Shown one piece after another: positions 21,718 to 34,339 of a stretch of 64,000 bases of DNA. Numbering within the stretch: the stretch's first letter is position 1; each line of letters starts with the position of its first letter. The DNA comes from Mesodorylaimus sp. YZB2_4. Taxonomy: Eukaryota > Nematoda > Enoplea > Dorylaimida > Dorylaimidae. The DNA lies in the NCBI GenBank assembly GCA_030248295.1, contig JASANH010000607.1, forward strand, positions 1-64,000. The letters are read 5' to 3'. Below the pieces are notes generated by a model. It was not told the DNA's origin, made no database searches, and was given only the letters and a program-made list of their open reading frames with translations. The position numbers were made by a program, and so were the translations under genes.

Positions 21718-24700
21718 TATTGAAAAATGCGTTTACTCGAATATAATCGACCTCTCTCGATGACTGGCCTCTCTCACTCGGTTATGACACAACCTTTCGC
21801 CAACGCCATCCGTTGACGTTTCGTCTTTGGATGGAAACTTGTCACCAGAAGCAGACATTGGCAAGATTTCAGTGCATTTTAGCGCGGCTTCAAATACGAG
21901 AAGTAGCGTGTCGCTTGTTGCAATGAGGGCCTCACGGTGGAAAAGTAGTGGGCACAGATTATTCGTCATGGTGTCCTCCTATTGTTAGACGAGCAGTCGG
22001 AGCGATGGTTCATGCTAGAGACCGCACAGGAGCGTGGCAGGTCTATTTAGGCGAAATAAGCAAATTATTAATTGCAGACAAGCCTGCATCGGAAGGCAGG
22101 AAGAAACAGGCAAGAAGATAGCGCTCGGTCTAGGTGTATTACGAGTGACAACACCAACGCCATGTTTACAGCATAACGTCACGTACATGCAGGTTACATC
22201 AGTGCATAGTTTACACTGTTACAAAGTTACACCTCTGTAGTAGGTACGCATTGTATTCTAAAAAAATCTGTTATCATACAAGGACAAAGCTAGCCTAGCC
22301 ACTGTACTCTGACCAGATGCAGGGCGAGACGAGGTTATATGGGATCCCTCGGCGACGCATCGTAGCTCTCTCTCTCAGTGTACAACTGTATCGGCTTGCG
22401 AATAACATCCGCTATCTTGGAAGAGTGCAGTGTATGCTTGATTAATTGTGCTGCAAACGGCTTGACGATCCCGTTGTGTGCGGTGTAAACCAATAAGTCT
22501 TGAGCTTGAGCTCAAAGCTTGAGTGGAAGGTTGTTTTGTTCATGAAGGGAAGCCAAGGGTCAAGCACTGTCCTCATTGTAATTCTTTTTCATATTACCAT
22601 AATACTGGGTGGACCATGTTTTATATATAGCTTGCTAGTGGCTGACCGTGGTCGAATAATCGCTGAGTTGAGTGGAACTGCTGATAATGCAAGTCATAAA
22701 ACTTTTTCTGTTCTCATGTAATAAGTTAATTATAGATGTGTTTCAGGTCGGCTGGAAGGAAGAAATCACTAAAATCCACCAAATTGCTATTGCTTCGATT
22801 AGATTCGAGCCCCACGTGAAATGTAAACAATGGTGTCTACTCGTACTTTCGCCTCTTCGTAATTTATTTGCATGACTGGCACAGAAATTGCCATCTCTAA
22901 ATCTGTTAATACCACGTCATAACTCGCGTATATGCTGGTGCTGTTTAGCTAAACAACGACTCTTCTAGTTTTGACAGTGCACGGGTCAGAAACATGTGAG
23001 CATAGGCAGAAGAGTTCAGTGTGTAAGGTACCACCATAACGGCACAGAATGTCTACATGGGCGCAATGACTGATTGCGCTGATCAGGGGATGGAAAGAGC
23101 GTCACTAGTGGACCGATATTTGATGAAAATCTGCAGAAACCTAAAATTAGTTCGCTGAAAGAGTCTTGCACTGTGGGACTGGCGAATGTTCGACTAGTTT
23201 GCAATGGCTGCTGTAACTAACATTGGATGTAATATGTGTAAACTCTCGATGAAATTTGTTCACATTTCGTGGCCAAGGATGATGCTCTCTTCTGCTTAAT
23301 ATGTTTTTCATTGCATTGGTGAGCATGAAGAATTTTTAATGAAGGGATGAGACTCAGTCCTTAAAACGGAGCCCAGTAAATCAAAAAAATTAATAAAGAC
23401 TTTTTTCTGGAAAAATCGCTCATTATTTTTTTTTTGTAGAATACTATACTTGAAAACAAAAACGAGTCACTTTGTAGCACTGACCCGTAGATGGCTTTAC
23501 TCAGGTCCACAGACAGAGTTTCTTATAACCCAAGGCTGAATAGTTTTTTCTGCATGACTCCACAATCGGCCATTATTACACAGAATCCCAACATAGGATC
23601 ATAATGAAATTATCGAAATCTATCACGCTGCTCTCAGATAGCAGCCCAAAGACCATCAAGAGGTGCATAGAAACGATAATAACTTGAAGTGAAACATGAG
23701 CCAGAACAAAAGAAAGAAATATCTTTTAGCACAGGCAGTTGCAGCTCGATAATGTAAGATGTCAGAGCAACTGAGGTTAAACAGGTGCTGCTCGGGACCA
23801 AACAGTAGCCAACTCAGCTTTTGTCAAAGTAACGCCGCGTGCCCTGGGTGGGAGCTGCACCATTCGTCCGTCCAGGATCGATTAGCGAGGATTAAACCTT
23901 TTACAAAGCTTGCTTTGATAACGGAAGAATCATAGAACTATGGATAAATGCATTTATTACAACATGTAGTCTTCTTGTAGCGTCTTTCAGGTAAAATACA
24001 CTACGTGAAAATTTCCAGCACAAACCGCAGTGGTGATAAACAGGCATAAAAGCCTTTTTCAAAAGCACAAACTTTGAACTAGCTGAAGCACTCTGAACCA
24101 TCTTTCACGAAACGTGACTGCAATTTCGCATCAAGAAAACATTTTCTGCATAGCACACATAAATTTAGAATTCAACTATCTGCCTCCGGCCATAAACCTT
24201 TTTATGGACAGCATTATCACTTAAGTTTCAAAGGTAGAGCACGCCTTCAGAGTGCGAGTGTGCACCAAATTTGTCTTTTCAACTTGTTGTCATGCTCGAC
24301 TGCTCTGTTCATGTTCATGCATGAATACACCCTTTGATGAATGCACAAGTGCCCGCTCTTTCCAATGTCAAATGGCACCACGCTTATAATGCATTATTTC
24401 CAACAAATGTTCAAAAAAAGTAAGAATGAATTTTCGACGTTTGCACCCGCCGAGCAGGCACCCGCTGCTTCATTCGTAATCAATTATACGAGCAGTGTCG
24501 AGCTCACTCGCTCAAAATTCTGTTCGTATTTTTTCGAAACAGTTTTTTCATCGTTCAGTATAGAAGAGAAAATTCAATAACTGATCTTTTAATCCAAGAC
24601 TTTTTTGGTTTCTGCAATCAAAATGACAACTAGTAAATATTTTCGACGCCGAACTGGCGCCACGAAAAATAGTCTACGCCTAAAATAGGTTTAAAAAGTG

Positions 24701-25877
24701 CATAAACCAGTACTTGCGTCTAAGTTCGTGAAACTCTAGAATGCACTATTTTTGACTGTGCATTTAAATTCTGTGGCGCCATGGTGTCGGGTCGCAGTAA
24801 AATTTCGAATAAAGATGTCGAACTAGAGTTCTCGCATTTTCCAGCGTCAGTCGGACGGCAAATGTCTACTGTAGAATTTTGATAATAGACAATAAAAATA
24901 GGCGAAGGACAAACTCATGAAAACCCGCCTCGAACGACCTCGTGCACGTGATCGAGTAGGACATAGAAACTATTGTCAAGGACAACAAAATTCCATCAAA
25001 CTTTGCAAAACAATCTCAATAACACCTGGGCATAACAAAATTCCACATTCCTATTCACCAAAACAAGAAGCCCAATCACAGCACTTACACAAAAACTAGT
25101 TGACTGACAAAAACAATGACTCGTGCTCAAAGAATTATCGTCGAGGTATTTGAGAATTCATTATGTCATGGTGCCATCTCCTCCCTGTGCGCCCTCTAGA
25201 TCAGAATAAGTGCTGGCAATAATTCATTTTTTAAGCGCATTACACTCCAGCTCTTTGATCGTTTATCATTCGACACTGTCAGCGAGGAATGCACAGTCGA
25301 TGCTGAGTGGATGAATGCCCTGCACGATTGTTGTCTGACACGCCAATGGTACTGTGCCAAATTCTCGCGCCACGAGTCAAGTGTTGCTGCCAAATTATGT
25401 GGCGTACATGAATGTCGTGTGCTTGTGCATATCACGCACATTTTATGCACTTGTTCGTCCTGTAGGTTGCACCAGTGCCGGGACACCGTGTCACCTTGGT
25501 GGGTAAAAGAGCCAACATTGCCACCCATTCGAAAGCATCGTCCTTGAAAAGTGAATAAGATCTGTCAAGCCTCACACAATGCTCAACGACGTCATTAAAT
25601 TCTTCTCGAGCCATCGTTTCATGCCCATGGAAAAAGTTTATTTCGCAAAATGCGCAGGGGTGAACGGCAAGAAGACAGTTGTCGTCGGGTGAATTCCGGT
25701 TCGAACTGGGAACACATTATTTTCTTCTTTGTTTGGAAAATGGATCGTTAGAAGAATTCGCACCGCATTCCAACCGCACAGCACATCACAAACTAACGTG
25801 CGTAATGGAGTGCGTAATTTCATCTAAACTCGCGAGTGAGCGCGGAGGTGTCGCCCAGTTTGGAGGGCAAAGTGGAC
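21718..25877. other. Large intergenic region, no gene recognised
   Basis: About 4.1 kb without a gene I can support. Open frames on both strands are short and lack motifs. Near 24645-24790 the word GGCGCCA occurs at both ends of a 130-bp AT-rich stretch, which may be a decayed inverted-repeat element, but I could not define ends. Confidence 0.4.
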
Positions 25878-25885
25878 TATTTATA
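25878..25885 (+). promoter_or_regulatory. TATA box of the VWC/trypsin-like gene
   Basis: TATTTATA lies about 95 bp upstream of the start codon, leaving room for a transcription start near 25905-25910 and a short 5' leader. Confidence 0.5.
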
Positions 25886-25972
25886 CGCCCATCCCGACCA
25901 CATTCGCATCACTTCTCATCTTAGCCATTGTTCAATAAGCGTCTTCAACTTTGAAGTGTTCTATCATCGAAA

Positions 25973-27478
25973 ATGACTGTCAAACTTGTCATTCTCTCCC
26001 TGTTCTCCTTGTGTGCTCTGGCCTACAGTGTCAGGCAGGACTACCCTTGGTCGGTGTATCTGACCCCATCGTTGGAACCCAGTGCCGACTACGATGGTCA
26101 GGTGGAACTGCTGTTCGTGTTCCGAGATCACAGTCAACATTCGATCGTCCTACCCGCGGCCAAGTATTACAGCGGGTTGACACAAGATTTCCAGGTCCGA
26201 CTCACATCGGGTGCAGCTGTTGAGGCTTTGTACTTGCGTACGAAAGGCTTCTGCCCACTCGGCCTGTTGCCAAATGATCTCCTGAGGCTCAGCAAAGTCG
26301 AGTTGGTCTCCAGGTCGAGCAACACGGCTCATATTAAAGACGTGAAAGATTTGGCCATCAAAGATTCGTGTCAAATCGCTTCGCAAGGCACTCAGATCAC
26401 CGACTTTGAGCAACACCCAGTCACCCGCTGCATCGCTGACGATGGCATCATGCACGAACATGGTCAACGATTCGAAGTCGGGTGCGAGAGTCGATGCGAT
26501 TGTTACAATGGTTCCATGTCCTGCGTGCCCATGTGCGGTGTCATGACATGGGAGCCAGAGAAGAAATGCCACTTCGTCGAGGTCCCTGGTCAATGCTGCG
26601 CCGATGTTGTATGCGAGGACGATCCAAAAGTGAGCGAGTGCGTAGAGGCCAAGCCGGGAAAAGTGGTCGCCAACGACAGGGCTGTGCACAGGTACCCGTG
26701 GTCGGTCCTGTATTGCACCAACGAAAAGTGCTCGCAGATTTATGGAGGCGTTGTTGTCGGAGAAAAGTAAGGCTACTTTGTTTGTAATCCCACTTTGCCA
26801 GTTACGACTGTCCATTGTAGGCACATACTCACATTCGCCCCAGATCTAAGCTACTTGAGTAAGCTGTACATCGCACCGAACCAGTACATCGTCGACCAAT
26901 CCAACACCACCGAGTTCACCGCGTCGCAATTGTCCAACGTGTCCACGCACCCCGACTTCGTCAACTCCAACTCGCCCATCGCAGACAGCGCCTCAAGGCT
27001 GCAAGTGGTTGAACTGACGGAAGCGTTCCTATTCGACAAATTCTTCCAGCCAGCAAACTTGCCATTCGACGAGGATCACTGCCAGCAGTTGTCCAAAGCA
27101 ACCTGTCCAATCATGACTGTGGGCTGGGACAGAACGGACGAGCTGGACAACCAATTCCGTCAATGGTTCCTTCACGCTGATCGATCACAACGCGACGAAA
27201 CTTTGTGCAAAGCCAACGTGGTCAAGAGCAGTGGGCGGCCGCAGATTGTCCCGCAGCGGCGAGGCGATAAACGAGCGTGTGTGGGCGGCATGATGCGAAA
27301 TGATTGTACGGGTCCATTGGGCGGTGCCGTCGTGGCCAACGCTGCATCGATCGACTTCGTGGTCGGTATGACTGATCTGGATGCCGCACTCTTCTTCTGC
27401 GACCATCCAGGAACTGCCGACGTCTTGCCACTTTGCAATTATGTGAATTGGATAAATGCTTTGACCAGTGTTAATTAG
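25973..27478 (+). CDS. Secreted VWC-domain protein with an inactive trypsin-like domain
   Basis: Two exons, 25973-26766 and 26821-27478, with a 54-nt intron, giving 483 residues. A signal peptide (MTVKLVILSLFSLCALAY) leads a novel N-terminal region. A von Willebrand factor C domain follows at about residues 153-226, with closely spaced Cys pairs ending PGQCCADVVC. The last 240 residues follow the chymotrypsin fold: YPWSV, YGGVVVGEKHILT, CPIMTVGW, and NDCTGPLGG where GDSGGPL is expected. The catalytic His motif TAAHC reads TFAPD and the nucleophile Ser is Thr, so it should not cleave. Inactive serine-protease homologs often act as extracellular binding or immune adaptors; that role is inference here. 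Confidence 0.85.
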
Positions 27479-27665
27479 GCATTGTATATTCTTGAGTTGA
27501 TCCAAAGGCGTGGTGTACTTTTTGAATTGTACGGTGTAAGCAGCATGACCATGGCGCCCTCATGTGCCCGTGTGTGTTTGTTTGTGATTCTGTGATCTTA
27601 CCGACCCATGCCTTTTCTGGCAGCCGTGTTTGGATAGTGCAAATGAATATGCTTTGTGGGGACCC

Positions 27666-27671
27666 AATAAA
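27666..27671 (+). terminator. Polyadenylation signal AATAAA
   Basis: Canonical AATAAA about 190 bp past the stop codon of the VWC/trypsin-like gene, and before the TATA box of the next gene on the same strand. Confidence 0.5.
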
Positions 27672-27933
27672 CAGGATCTCTGACTAATCTAATGGAATAA
27701 TGAACAGCCGACGCCCAATCAGCAATTCGCCCACCTTGCAACTATTTTTGACACTGGCCTTTCCACTCGAATCAGACCCACCTAGTCAACATCAACACGA
27801 GCCGTGGGTGTGCTTACTCTGCGCTCGTCGGGAACAGATGGGTGCGTGGGTGATGGACTGAGCTAGCGTAACTGATCACGCATTCATGGACTGATGACAA
27901 AGAGTCGCGGAGATCCGGTCTCGATCACATGCA

Positions 27934-27940
27934 TATAAAA
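27934..27940 (+). promoter_or_regulatory. TATA box of the Gly/His-rich gene
   Basis: GCATATAAAAG lies about 60 bp upstream of the start codon at 27995, a normal TATA-to-start distance for a short leader. Confidence 0.6.
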
Positions 27941-27994
27941 GTGGGAGGAATTACTGGGTGTGCTCATTGGACAGGCGAGTTTTCCAGTTCGCGA

Positions 27995-28656
27995 ATGAGC
28001 ATGGCGAGCAGTGTTGGCTGCACAATTCTTGTTCTGCTGTTCCTGGAGGGCATGACCAGCGGACGTGGTCATGGACATCATGGTGGGCGCGGCCGCGGCA
28101 ATGGCTATGGCAACCAAGCCAGCGATGCTGCTTGGACACCGCCGAGGATAAGTAAGTGCAGAAAATCTATTAGAAGTCTTCGATACACTTTTCTGCACAG
28201 GTTGCAAAAATACAACTCAAACGCAAGAAGATTTTGCCACTTGCGAATTGCTGCTGTCTACAATTTCTGACGCACTTGGACTTTCATACGGCATTGGCAC
28301 CCCGCCACCAGACGCGCCCTTCGACAGCAACGCTACAACTACCTCGGTGCCAGGTAGATTACGGGTCCTCGATCAACGTCTCAGGGGCGCTCCGCAAAGA
28401 CAACAACCGGCTCTTCAAGACAATGTGAGAACGACCAGGCATCTCAGCGAGTAGTGTATACCCTGCATCCCTATTTCAGGTCCAAGTGTGCTGTTTCCTG
28501 CTGACCTTCCAACCCATGCATGATCGGTGCTGCAAACAGTTGTCCCGTTTCTGCGAGGCCACTGCTGGACGACCGGATGCTTGCAAATGTGCTGGAACCA
28601 GTCAACAGCGTCCTGAAAGGGGCGGTTATGGCCGGAAAAGCAGCGGTGGCGATTGA
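27995..28656 (+). CDS. Secreted Gly/His/Arg-rich and Cys-rich protein, unknown family
   Basis: Three exons, 27995-28151, 28201-28424 and 28480-28656, with 49- and 55-nt introns, giving 185 residues. A signal peptide (MSMASSVGCTILVLLFLEGM) is followed by a low-complexity RGHGHHGGRGRGNGYG segment. A Pro/Thr/Arg-rich middle comes next. The C-terminal Cys cluster reads VCCFLL, DRCCKQL, RFCEAT, ACKCAG, with a Gly-rich tail. The end of exon 2 was chosen because AAT|GTGAGA keeps the frame into the Cys cluster. The composition suggests an extracellular structural, metal-binding or antimicrobial protein; none of these can be shown. Confidence 0.7.
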
Positions 28657-31600
28657 TGAGATTTTGATCACATAATGTTCCGGTCATTACTTTTTGTATC
28701 CAATCACATAATCAGCCGATGAGTGGCTAGGAAACCTGTCATACTTTATTTTCCAAACATGATTGATCACAAACATTGAAATTCAAATTTGAACTACAAC
28801 ACCGATCTCCAGAAAGTTTTTAGCACTGTTTGCAGTTCCTCATCGTCAAACATGACCACTTACCCTGCAGAGTGAAATCAGAGCATGCAGATACACTGGA
28901 AGCCGAGTGATACTAAAGTTCAACCTGGCTTTGTACAACAGCCGTGAGCAAGCGACACCCAGTTTTTGAGGGAACTCGAATATTGGCTCTTTTTCTGGTG
29001 TGTTCTGGATAATAGTCGCTCATCCACCAAGTTCATCATCGTCCTTGGTTTGAAAACAAGTTTATTCCCCTGAAATTCTCGTGACGCAAAGCTTCTGCAC
29101 ACATCATCATCAGTGCGAAAAATGGCAGAATGTCGCGTTGGGTCGATCAGGAAAAGGGTTTAATTGAAATACCAATCAGTCCACAACAAGCAATTTATAT
29201 GCGGCACGCGATAGATGAAGGGGTCTCTTTGTCATGGGAATAAAAGTTTAAACTACAGTAGTTACACCTAGCTTCAGGTTGTTATTCCTAAGAAAAGTTG
29301 AGTTTCTCATTACTGATGGAGTGAGCCCAGACTTTAAATAAGTAAATGAGGAAAACTTATGGAGAAGGTGTCTACAACGGGGTTGTTTAGTATGCATGGT
29401 TTATGGTCGAAAAAAGATAAACGTGCCTGAATATACTTCCCATATTTGCCAATAGTCAAAGTTCTCACAAATCTTTTTTCCACGTCACTCTCCCGCTTCA
29501 TCGAGTTCATCTTAAGACCCCGGATCGGGGCAGGTACTTTCGGGTCGGGTCGGGTCACTTTTTTGAAAGATCGGGTCAAACGGGTCAGAAATACAGAAAT
29601 TTTGCGAGTTACTACTATTAGCAGCTACAGAAACCTTTTCGTAGTTGTTCGACTCCAGGATTTGCGGTATATGCTCCATGCATGAATGCAGGAAGTCTTC
29701 CATTCCACGTTCTTATTCTACGTAACTTCCAAGAATGTGAGACGAATTATAAACTGTGAGAATGACCAATTTTTCTGAGTAATTTCTGCCAAGGGAAGGG
29801 TCCATATGTGAGAGTTCTCATAAACATTCTTGTCAACTCTGATGAATGGGTGGGACTAGCCACACTCTATGAAGGAATTGATCATTTTTAGCTGTTCGTA
29901 GGGTATCTACAATCATATTTGATTCCAGAATATGATGAATAACTTCCTGGGTATACGTGGCTGGAAGAGCAATATAGTCTGCGCCCAATAAACCAAAGCT
30001 GCACCAATAATAGCCCCCTTGACCACCATCCATGTTACCATTGCAGGACAGTTTGCTGTGTTCAAAAGTCACAGGTACCCTCACATCCCCCATCAGTGGT
30101 GGAGGTTCTGACAGGAGCTAGTGTCCAGCACAATATGGCTTTGTAAGAAATATCTTTTGTGAATACTAGATGCAACTCTAGCCTAAAGTTCATATATATT
30201 CCGGTATTTCTTTGTTAATCAAGGATAAGCTGTCTCAGACTCCGAAAGTTATGACAAAGTTGTCTTTATTTTTCACGTCTATTATTCGGATTGGTTAAAT
30301 CTTGTCTCCAGTGAACAAACCCTAGTCGCTTTTAGATCTGAGGTTTTCAAAAAATTATTTGGCCACTATTGTGGGAAATATGAAGGAATGTTATCGCATT
30401 TACTAAGGATAACTAGGGAATAACAAAAGATGAAAATTCGCGTGCGTGAGATGTCTCCATCTCATATTTCCTCACAATCACCTTTACACCGACGCCACCA
30501 CCTTCTGAGCATTTGTGAATGGCTTTTACCGCGAGGAAGTTCAACTACTTATACCAAATTAGGGTCAACCTGACCCGAAATTTTGGGTCAAGGACTTTCG
30601 GGTCGGGTCGGGTCAACCTGACGTGATCCGGTGTCAATTCATCACAGATCACTTCACTCGTCACCTCCAGCTTCCAAGTCCACTTTTTCAGTTTGAGTGA
30701 TCCCTGACCACAACACCATGAAACAGCGCTACTATATCAGCATGCCGTGACTTCAACGTACCGTCAGTTTCATCAACCGCTTTCAGCTTCCGTCCATCAA
30801 TGCTGATTGCCAGCTGCATCCAGCATCCAGCTATGCCGTTGCAGCTTTCGATACATCGCCTTCAAGCTTGGTTTCCCGCTGATGTGCGCTGTAGTATTCC
30901 CTAGTTTTTGGTTTTTGCATTAGCACTAAGCAAAAGTCAGCAAGTTGAAGATGGCGATGGTGATTTGAAATCTCTGATCAGCATCTCTTGTCAGTAAGCG
31001 CAATTGGGCGTTGTAGCTGCTGCTTCATGATAGAAGAATCACTCAGCACTGACGCAGGTCAATCAGACATCACAGTGACCTGCCTAATCTGATCGTGCGA
31101 CACCGGCATTAGTAGCAGTACTCGTGGATGAAGCAGGTGGCTTAGAAAATGTGGGGTAATTTTCAGAAAATGTGAAGAGTAATTATTGAAATAGAACAAA
31201 ACACGGAATGCTCACTATTGCACTGCATCAGGATGAGCGGACTGATGATGGTGCCTCGGATTAGACAATCACTGTGATATCTGATGGTTGACCTGCGTCA
31301 GGGCTGAATGATGCTTCCGTCACAAACCAGCTGCTGCCCTATTTTGCGGTAATGACTGACCAAAGTCACTGTCTAATCGAAGACACCTCATGAATTCTCA
31401 CATCCAAATGCAGTGCAATATTCAAGCATATATTACTTTGGGCCATTTCAGTTATTACTCCACACCTTTCCTGCCCAGATTCCCAGCTCTATCAAGATCC
31501 ACCGTGGAACCAATATCTCCATGGATCCACTGATTTCCATGCATTACGCATGGATTCATGCCATTCCGTAATAAATCAACTTGGATCCAAGATCCATCCA

Positions 31601-31841
31601 CGTGGATCTCTACTTGAATCAGGTGGATAATCCGTGGAGCTGCATGAACTCCATGAAAATTATTCCTTGAAAGCTGCATTTTCCAAGTCCCCCTGCTTGA
31701 TCTCTAGAATTTTTTAGATGCCGGCACATGGTGCTTTTCTGAATTTTATTTGCTTTATCGCTTTATTGGCTTCATATACGAAAAAATTTCGTCTTTTTCG
31801 ACCTCATTCATAAACTCGTCTTGGTGACAATGTTGTCATTA
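28657..31841. other. Intergenic with GGGTC-rich and GGATCC-rich repeats
   Basis: No gene recognised. The region holds a possible element at 29514-30636 bounded by GGGTC arrays and a dense cluster of GGATCC-type words at about 31480-31640. Short frames on both strands look random. Confidence 0.4.
29514..30636. mobile_element. Possible nonautonomous element with GGGTC arrays at both ends
   Basis: The left end reads GACCCCGGATC then CGGGTCGGGTCGGGTC. The right end, reverse-complemented, reads GACACCGGATC with the same array reading out to the interior. The flanks share TTCATC (left TTCATCTTAA, right AATTCATCAC), a weak trace of a target duplication. No transposase is present. The design resembles the hAT-like elements at 54283 and 61500. 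Confidence 0.45.
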
Positions 31842-32096
31842 TCACTCGCTCATGGGTACTTGATCGGCGATTTCAATCGGCTTTGAATCACTATCGTCGA
31901 ACAGATATTCAAGGCGTCGGGGACCCCACCCGTATCGTCGATGCCTCTGCACAGCCTCACGTTTGGCGAGGTCGGCTGGTCCGTAGACACCCTCGGCCTT
32001 GCCCAGGCCAATTGTGCGGGTGATGGGTGGCTTGTGCAGTTGAGTGGAAACCAGACCAATGCATAGCACCAACAACATAACCACCGTTTTGAACAT
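31842..32096 (-). CDS. Small secreted peptide precursor, copy 1
   Basis: Intronless 84-residue protein with an ATG at 32096. The signal peptide (MFKTVVMLLVLCIGLVS) precedes QLHKPPITRTI. Later come a dibasic KR, then RHRRYGWGPRR, so paired basic residues flank a YGWGP core. That layout is typical of a neuropeptide-like or antimicrobial precursor, but no family is recognised. The TATA-like GTATAAATG (minus strand, near 32169-32177) and the surrounding 100 bp are conserved at the second copy (36770-36790), so the promoter was duplicated with the gene. The second copy is broken. Confidence 0.6.
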   Translation of the reverse strand: MFKTVVMLLVLCIGLVSTQLHKPPITRTIGLGKAEGVYGPADLAKREAVQRHRRYGWGPRRLEYLFDDSDSKPIEIADQVPMSE

Positions 32097-34339
32097 TCTG
32101 GTTCAATAATCGGATATTGATTTAATTTGCGTGAATTGCTGAATTTGCTTTCTGACAGCCAGTGCGGGCATTTATACTGTTTGGATTATAAACATTTAAA
32201 CTTGCTTGCTGGAGCAGCTGATTAAAAAAAACCATAGGATGTCAGACTGTTGTTTCAGCACTGATCTAGATGACCAAACTCCTGCCCTTCCGCTCATGAC
32301 GGTAGTTCTCGTTGTGGATTTTAACGCAAGATGTTGCGACTGCAAAAGATCTTGGAAAGCTGTCTAGACCGCGATTTTGTCTTGTTCACGTTTGTGCGAG
32401 TTGGTTGTGTGATCGCTTTTTGATCTTCTTCGAGTATGCGCACTGATTCAGCAAAAAAGAGTTTGAAAAAACTTGAAAAATTGAGACTGAGACTAAAGTC
32501 ATTTCAATAGTGCACCTATGTTTCACTCACCGATTCTCATATATTTTGAATATGATTCATGCGCAAAGTGCAGGAAGCATACAGTACATAGGAGCGGATT
32601 GACGGCAGGGAGTCGAGAAGTTGGTGTAGACTTTGAGGGAACGGCCCAGTTGGCTCACAATCAGTGTACAGTACTTCAATGCGCAGTCTGATCATCAATG
32701 CAGAAGATCGATAATGCGACAATGGTCAGAAAAGCCAATATGGTCAGCCGAAAAAGTATTTTTTACTTTTTCTGGTTCGATTGTTCGTGACGGCACGCAA
32801 GTAGAAAGTTGTACAGCCAGTTTTGCGATGGACATCAGAAAGCATTAATTGTAAGTCAAATAATTCTCTTCAATCGCAGAGACTGCGACAAGAATTCACA
32901 GCGAGTGATTATAATTATCGATGCACTTTGCCTGTCCTGTCATGCATTGCACAAATATCACGGCATTCCTGTGATTGCCTTCGATATACTACGAATGGGA
33001 GATTCCAGAAGTGAGGCATTTTTATCATACTTTTTCCAATATTCCCATCTATTCTACAGTGCACTTTCACTTTAAATTAGTTGATTTATTACTGCGCTTC
33101 TTGTCCAAAAATTACTTTAAAATCATTAGACTGCAATTTTTAAGTCTGACCAGCTTCTTTCTGGAGATACTGTGTATGTAAACGGTTTTTTAAATTTTTA
33201 CTACTCTTGTATCCTCATTGCTTTTATCGCCAATAATTTCGCCGCATTTTGATTCACTGGCCTCCTGTGTCGAGCTAGTAATTATTTAGCAAAAAATTCA
33301 TGAAACGGTAAGGGAAACTAGGAAATGTAGTATGTACATGCGGTATGGTGAATCTTCAGAGCAGGCTGGTCCAGGATGACAAAATGTGCAAGCAGTTGTG
33401 CTATCGTTCTGTCTGCTCATGTCTACTGTAATATGATAGTAGGCACCGCGGCGGGTGCTTTTAACGCAGCGACTTGCGGGCCGGACATATCCAGGTTCAA
33501 ACCCTGGTGGATGCTTCACCTGCCATCCCTTACGGGGTCAGTAATCGAGGAAACTGACTGAGCACCGCCGAATCAACTATGCTGATTGCTGAAATGATGC
33601 GGTGTCCTGACTAAGATTGTCTTGTTCTTTATTGTGCAATTATAATAGCTGTTTGATTTTCCTCCCGTATGCGCGCTGTTTTAGCAAAAAAAGTTGGAGC
33701 TTGATGCATCATTGCCCCGATCATATCGAATCAAAATCTTCAAGCAAGCAATTTTTGTGCAGGACCGACTCGCATCTTCCTCGCACTGCTGCCATATTTC
33801 GCCATTTTGTAGAGTCTCCTACCCCAAAACACAAGCAAAATGCGATTTCTGACGACATGTTTTTGAAAGCAGATGTAGTAGTCCACTTTCGCCCCCTGTA
33901 TATCCAAAATCTCTGAGAATCGATTCTGTTAAAGAGTTCGGAATTAGGCTCTGATCAGAGAAATTGCCGAGATTTTTCATAATGAAAACGGATGAAAAGG
34001 ATCCTCTGGCTTAAAAAAGCTACTGTTCGGAAGTTTGAAAAAAGTGGAGCTGGCTCGCTACATTAATGAAAAGGGCTAAGCTTTTGAGCTGGAAAAGAAT
34101 CTTGATCGATTTGCAGAGCTCGATATCGATCGGCAGCATTTTGCGATCACAAATTTTACCACGACTAGAACTCTAACGGTGCCTTCATAAATTGTGGTTT
34201 ATAAAAGACTGACGCGGAAGGTTCAAGAAAGATTGACCTTACGATTAGGTGCTCGCCATTGAAAGTGTTCAGCATTTGAGTGCTTCACGCCAAAAACTTT
34301 TACAGTATCCTTGGGGGAGACGTAAGGTCTTCGCGCGCC
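32097..34339. other. Promoter of peptide gene 1, then intergenic
   Basis: The first 350 bp are duplicated at 36708-37060 (promoter side of the second peptide copy). Part also resembles 33640-33700 (GTATGCGC then GTTTTAGCAAAAAA). Beyond that I see only the tRNA-like sequence at 33440-33520. Confidence 0.45.
33440..33520 (+). repeat. tRNA-like sequence, SINE or tRNA pseudogene
   Basis: A perfect T-arm-like CCAGGTTCAAACCCTGG with a consensus B box lies downstream of a GC-rich segment. No acceptor stem pairing or standard anticodon arm could be built, so it is a relic or SINE head rather than a tRNA gene. Confidence 0.4.

Noticed and set aside
33440..33520. A functional tRNA gene
   Set aside because: The T arm is perfect but no acceptor stem or anticodon arm can be formed.
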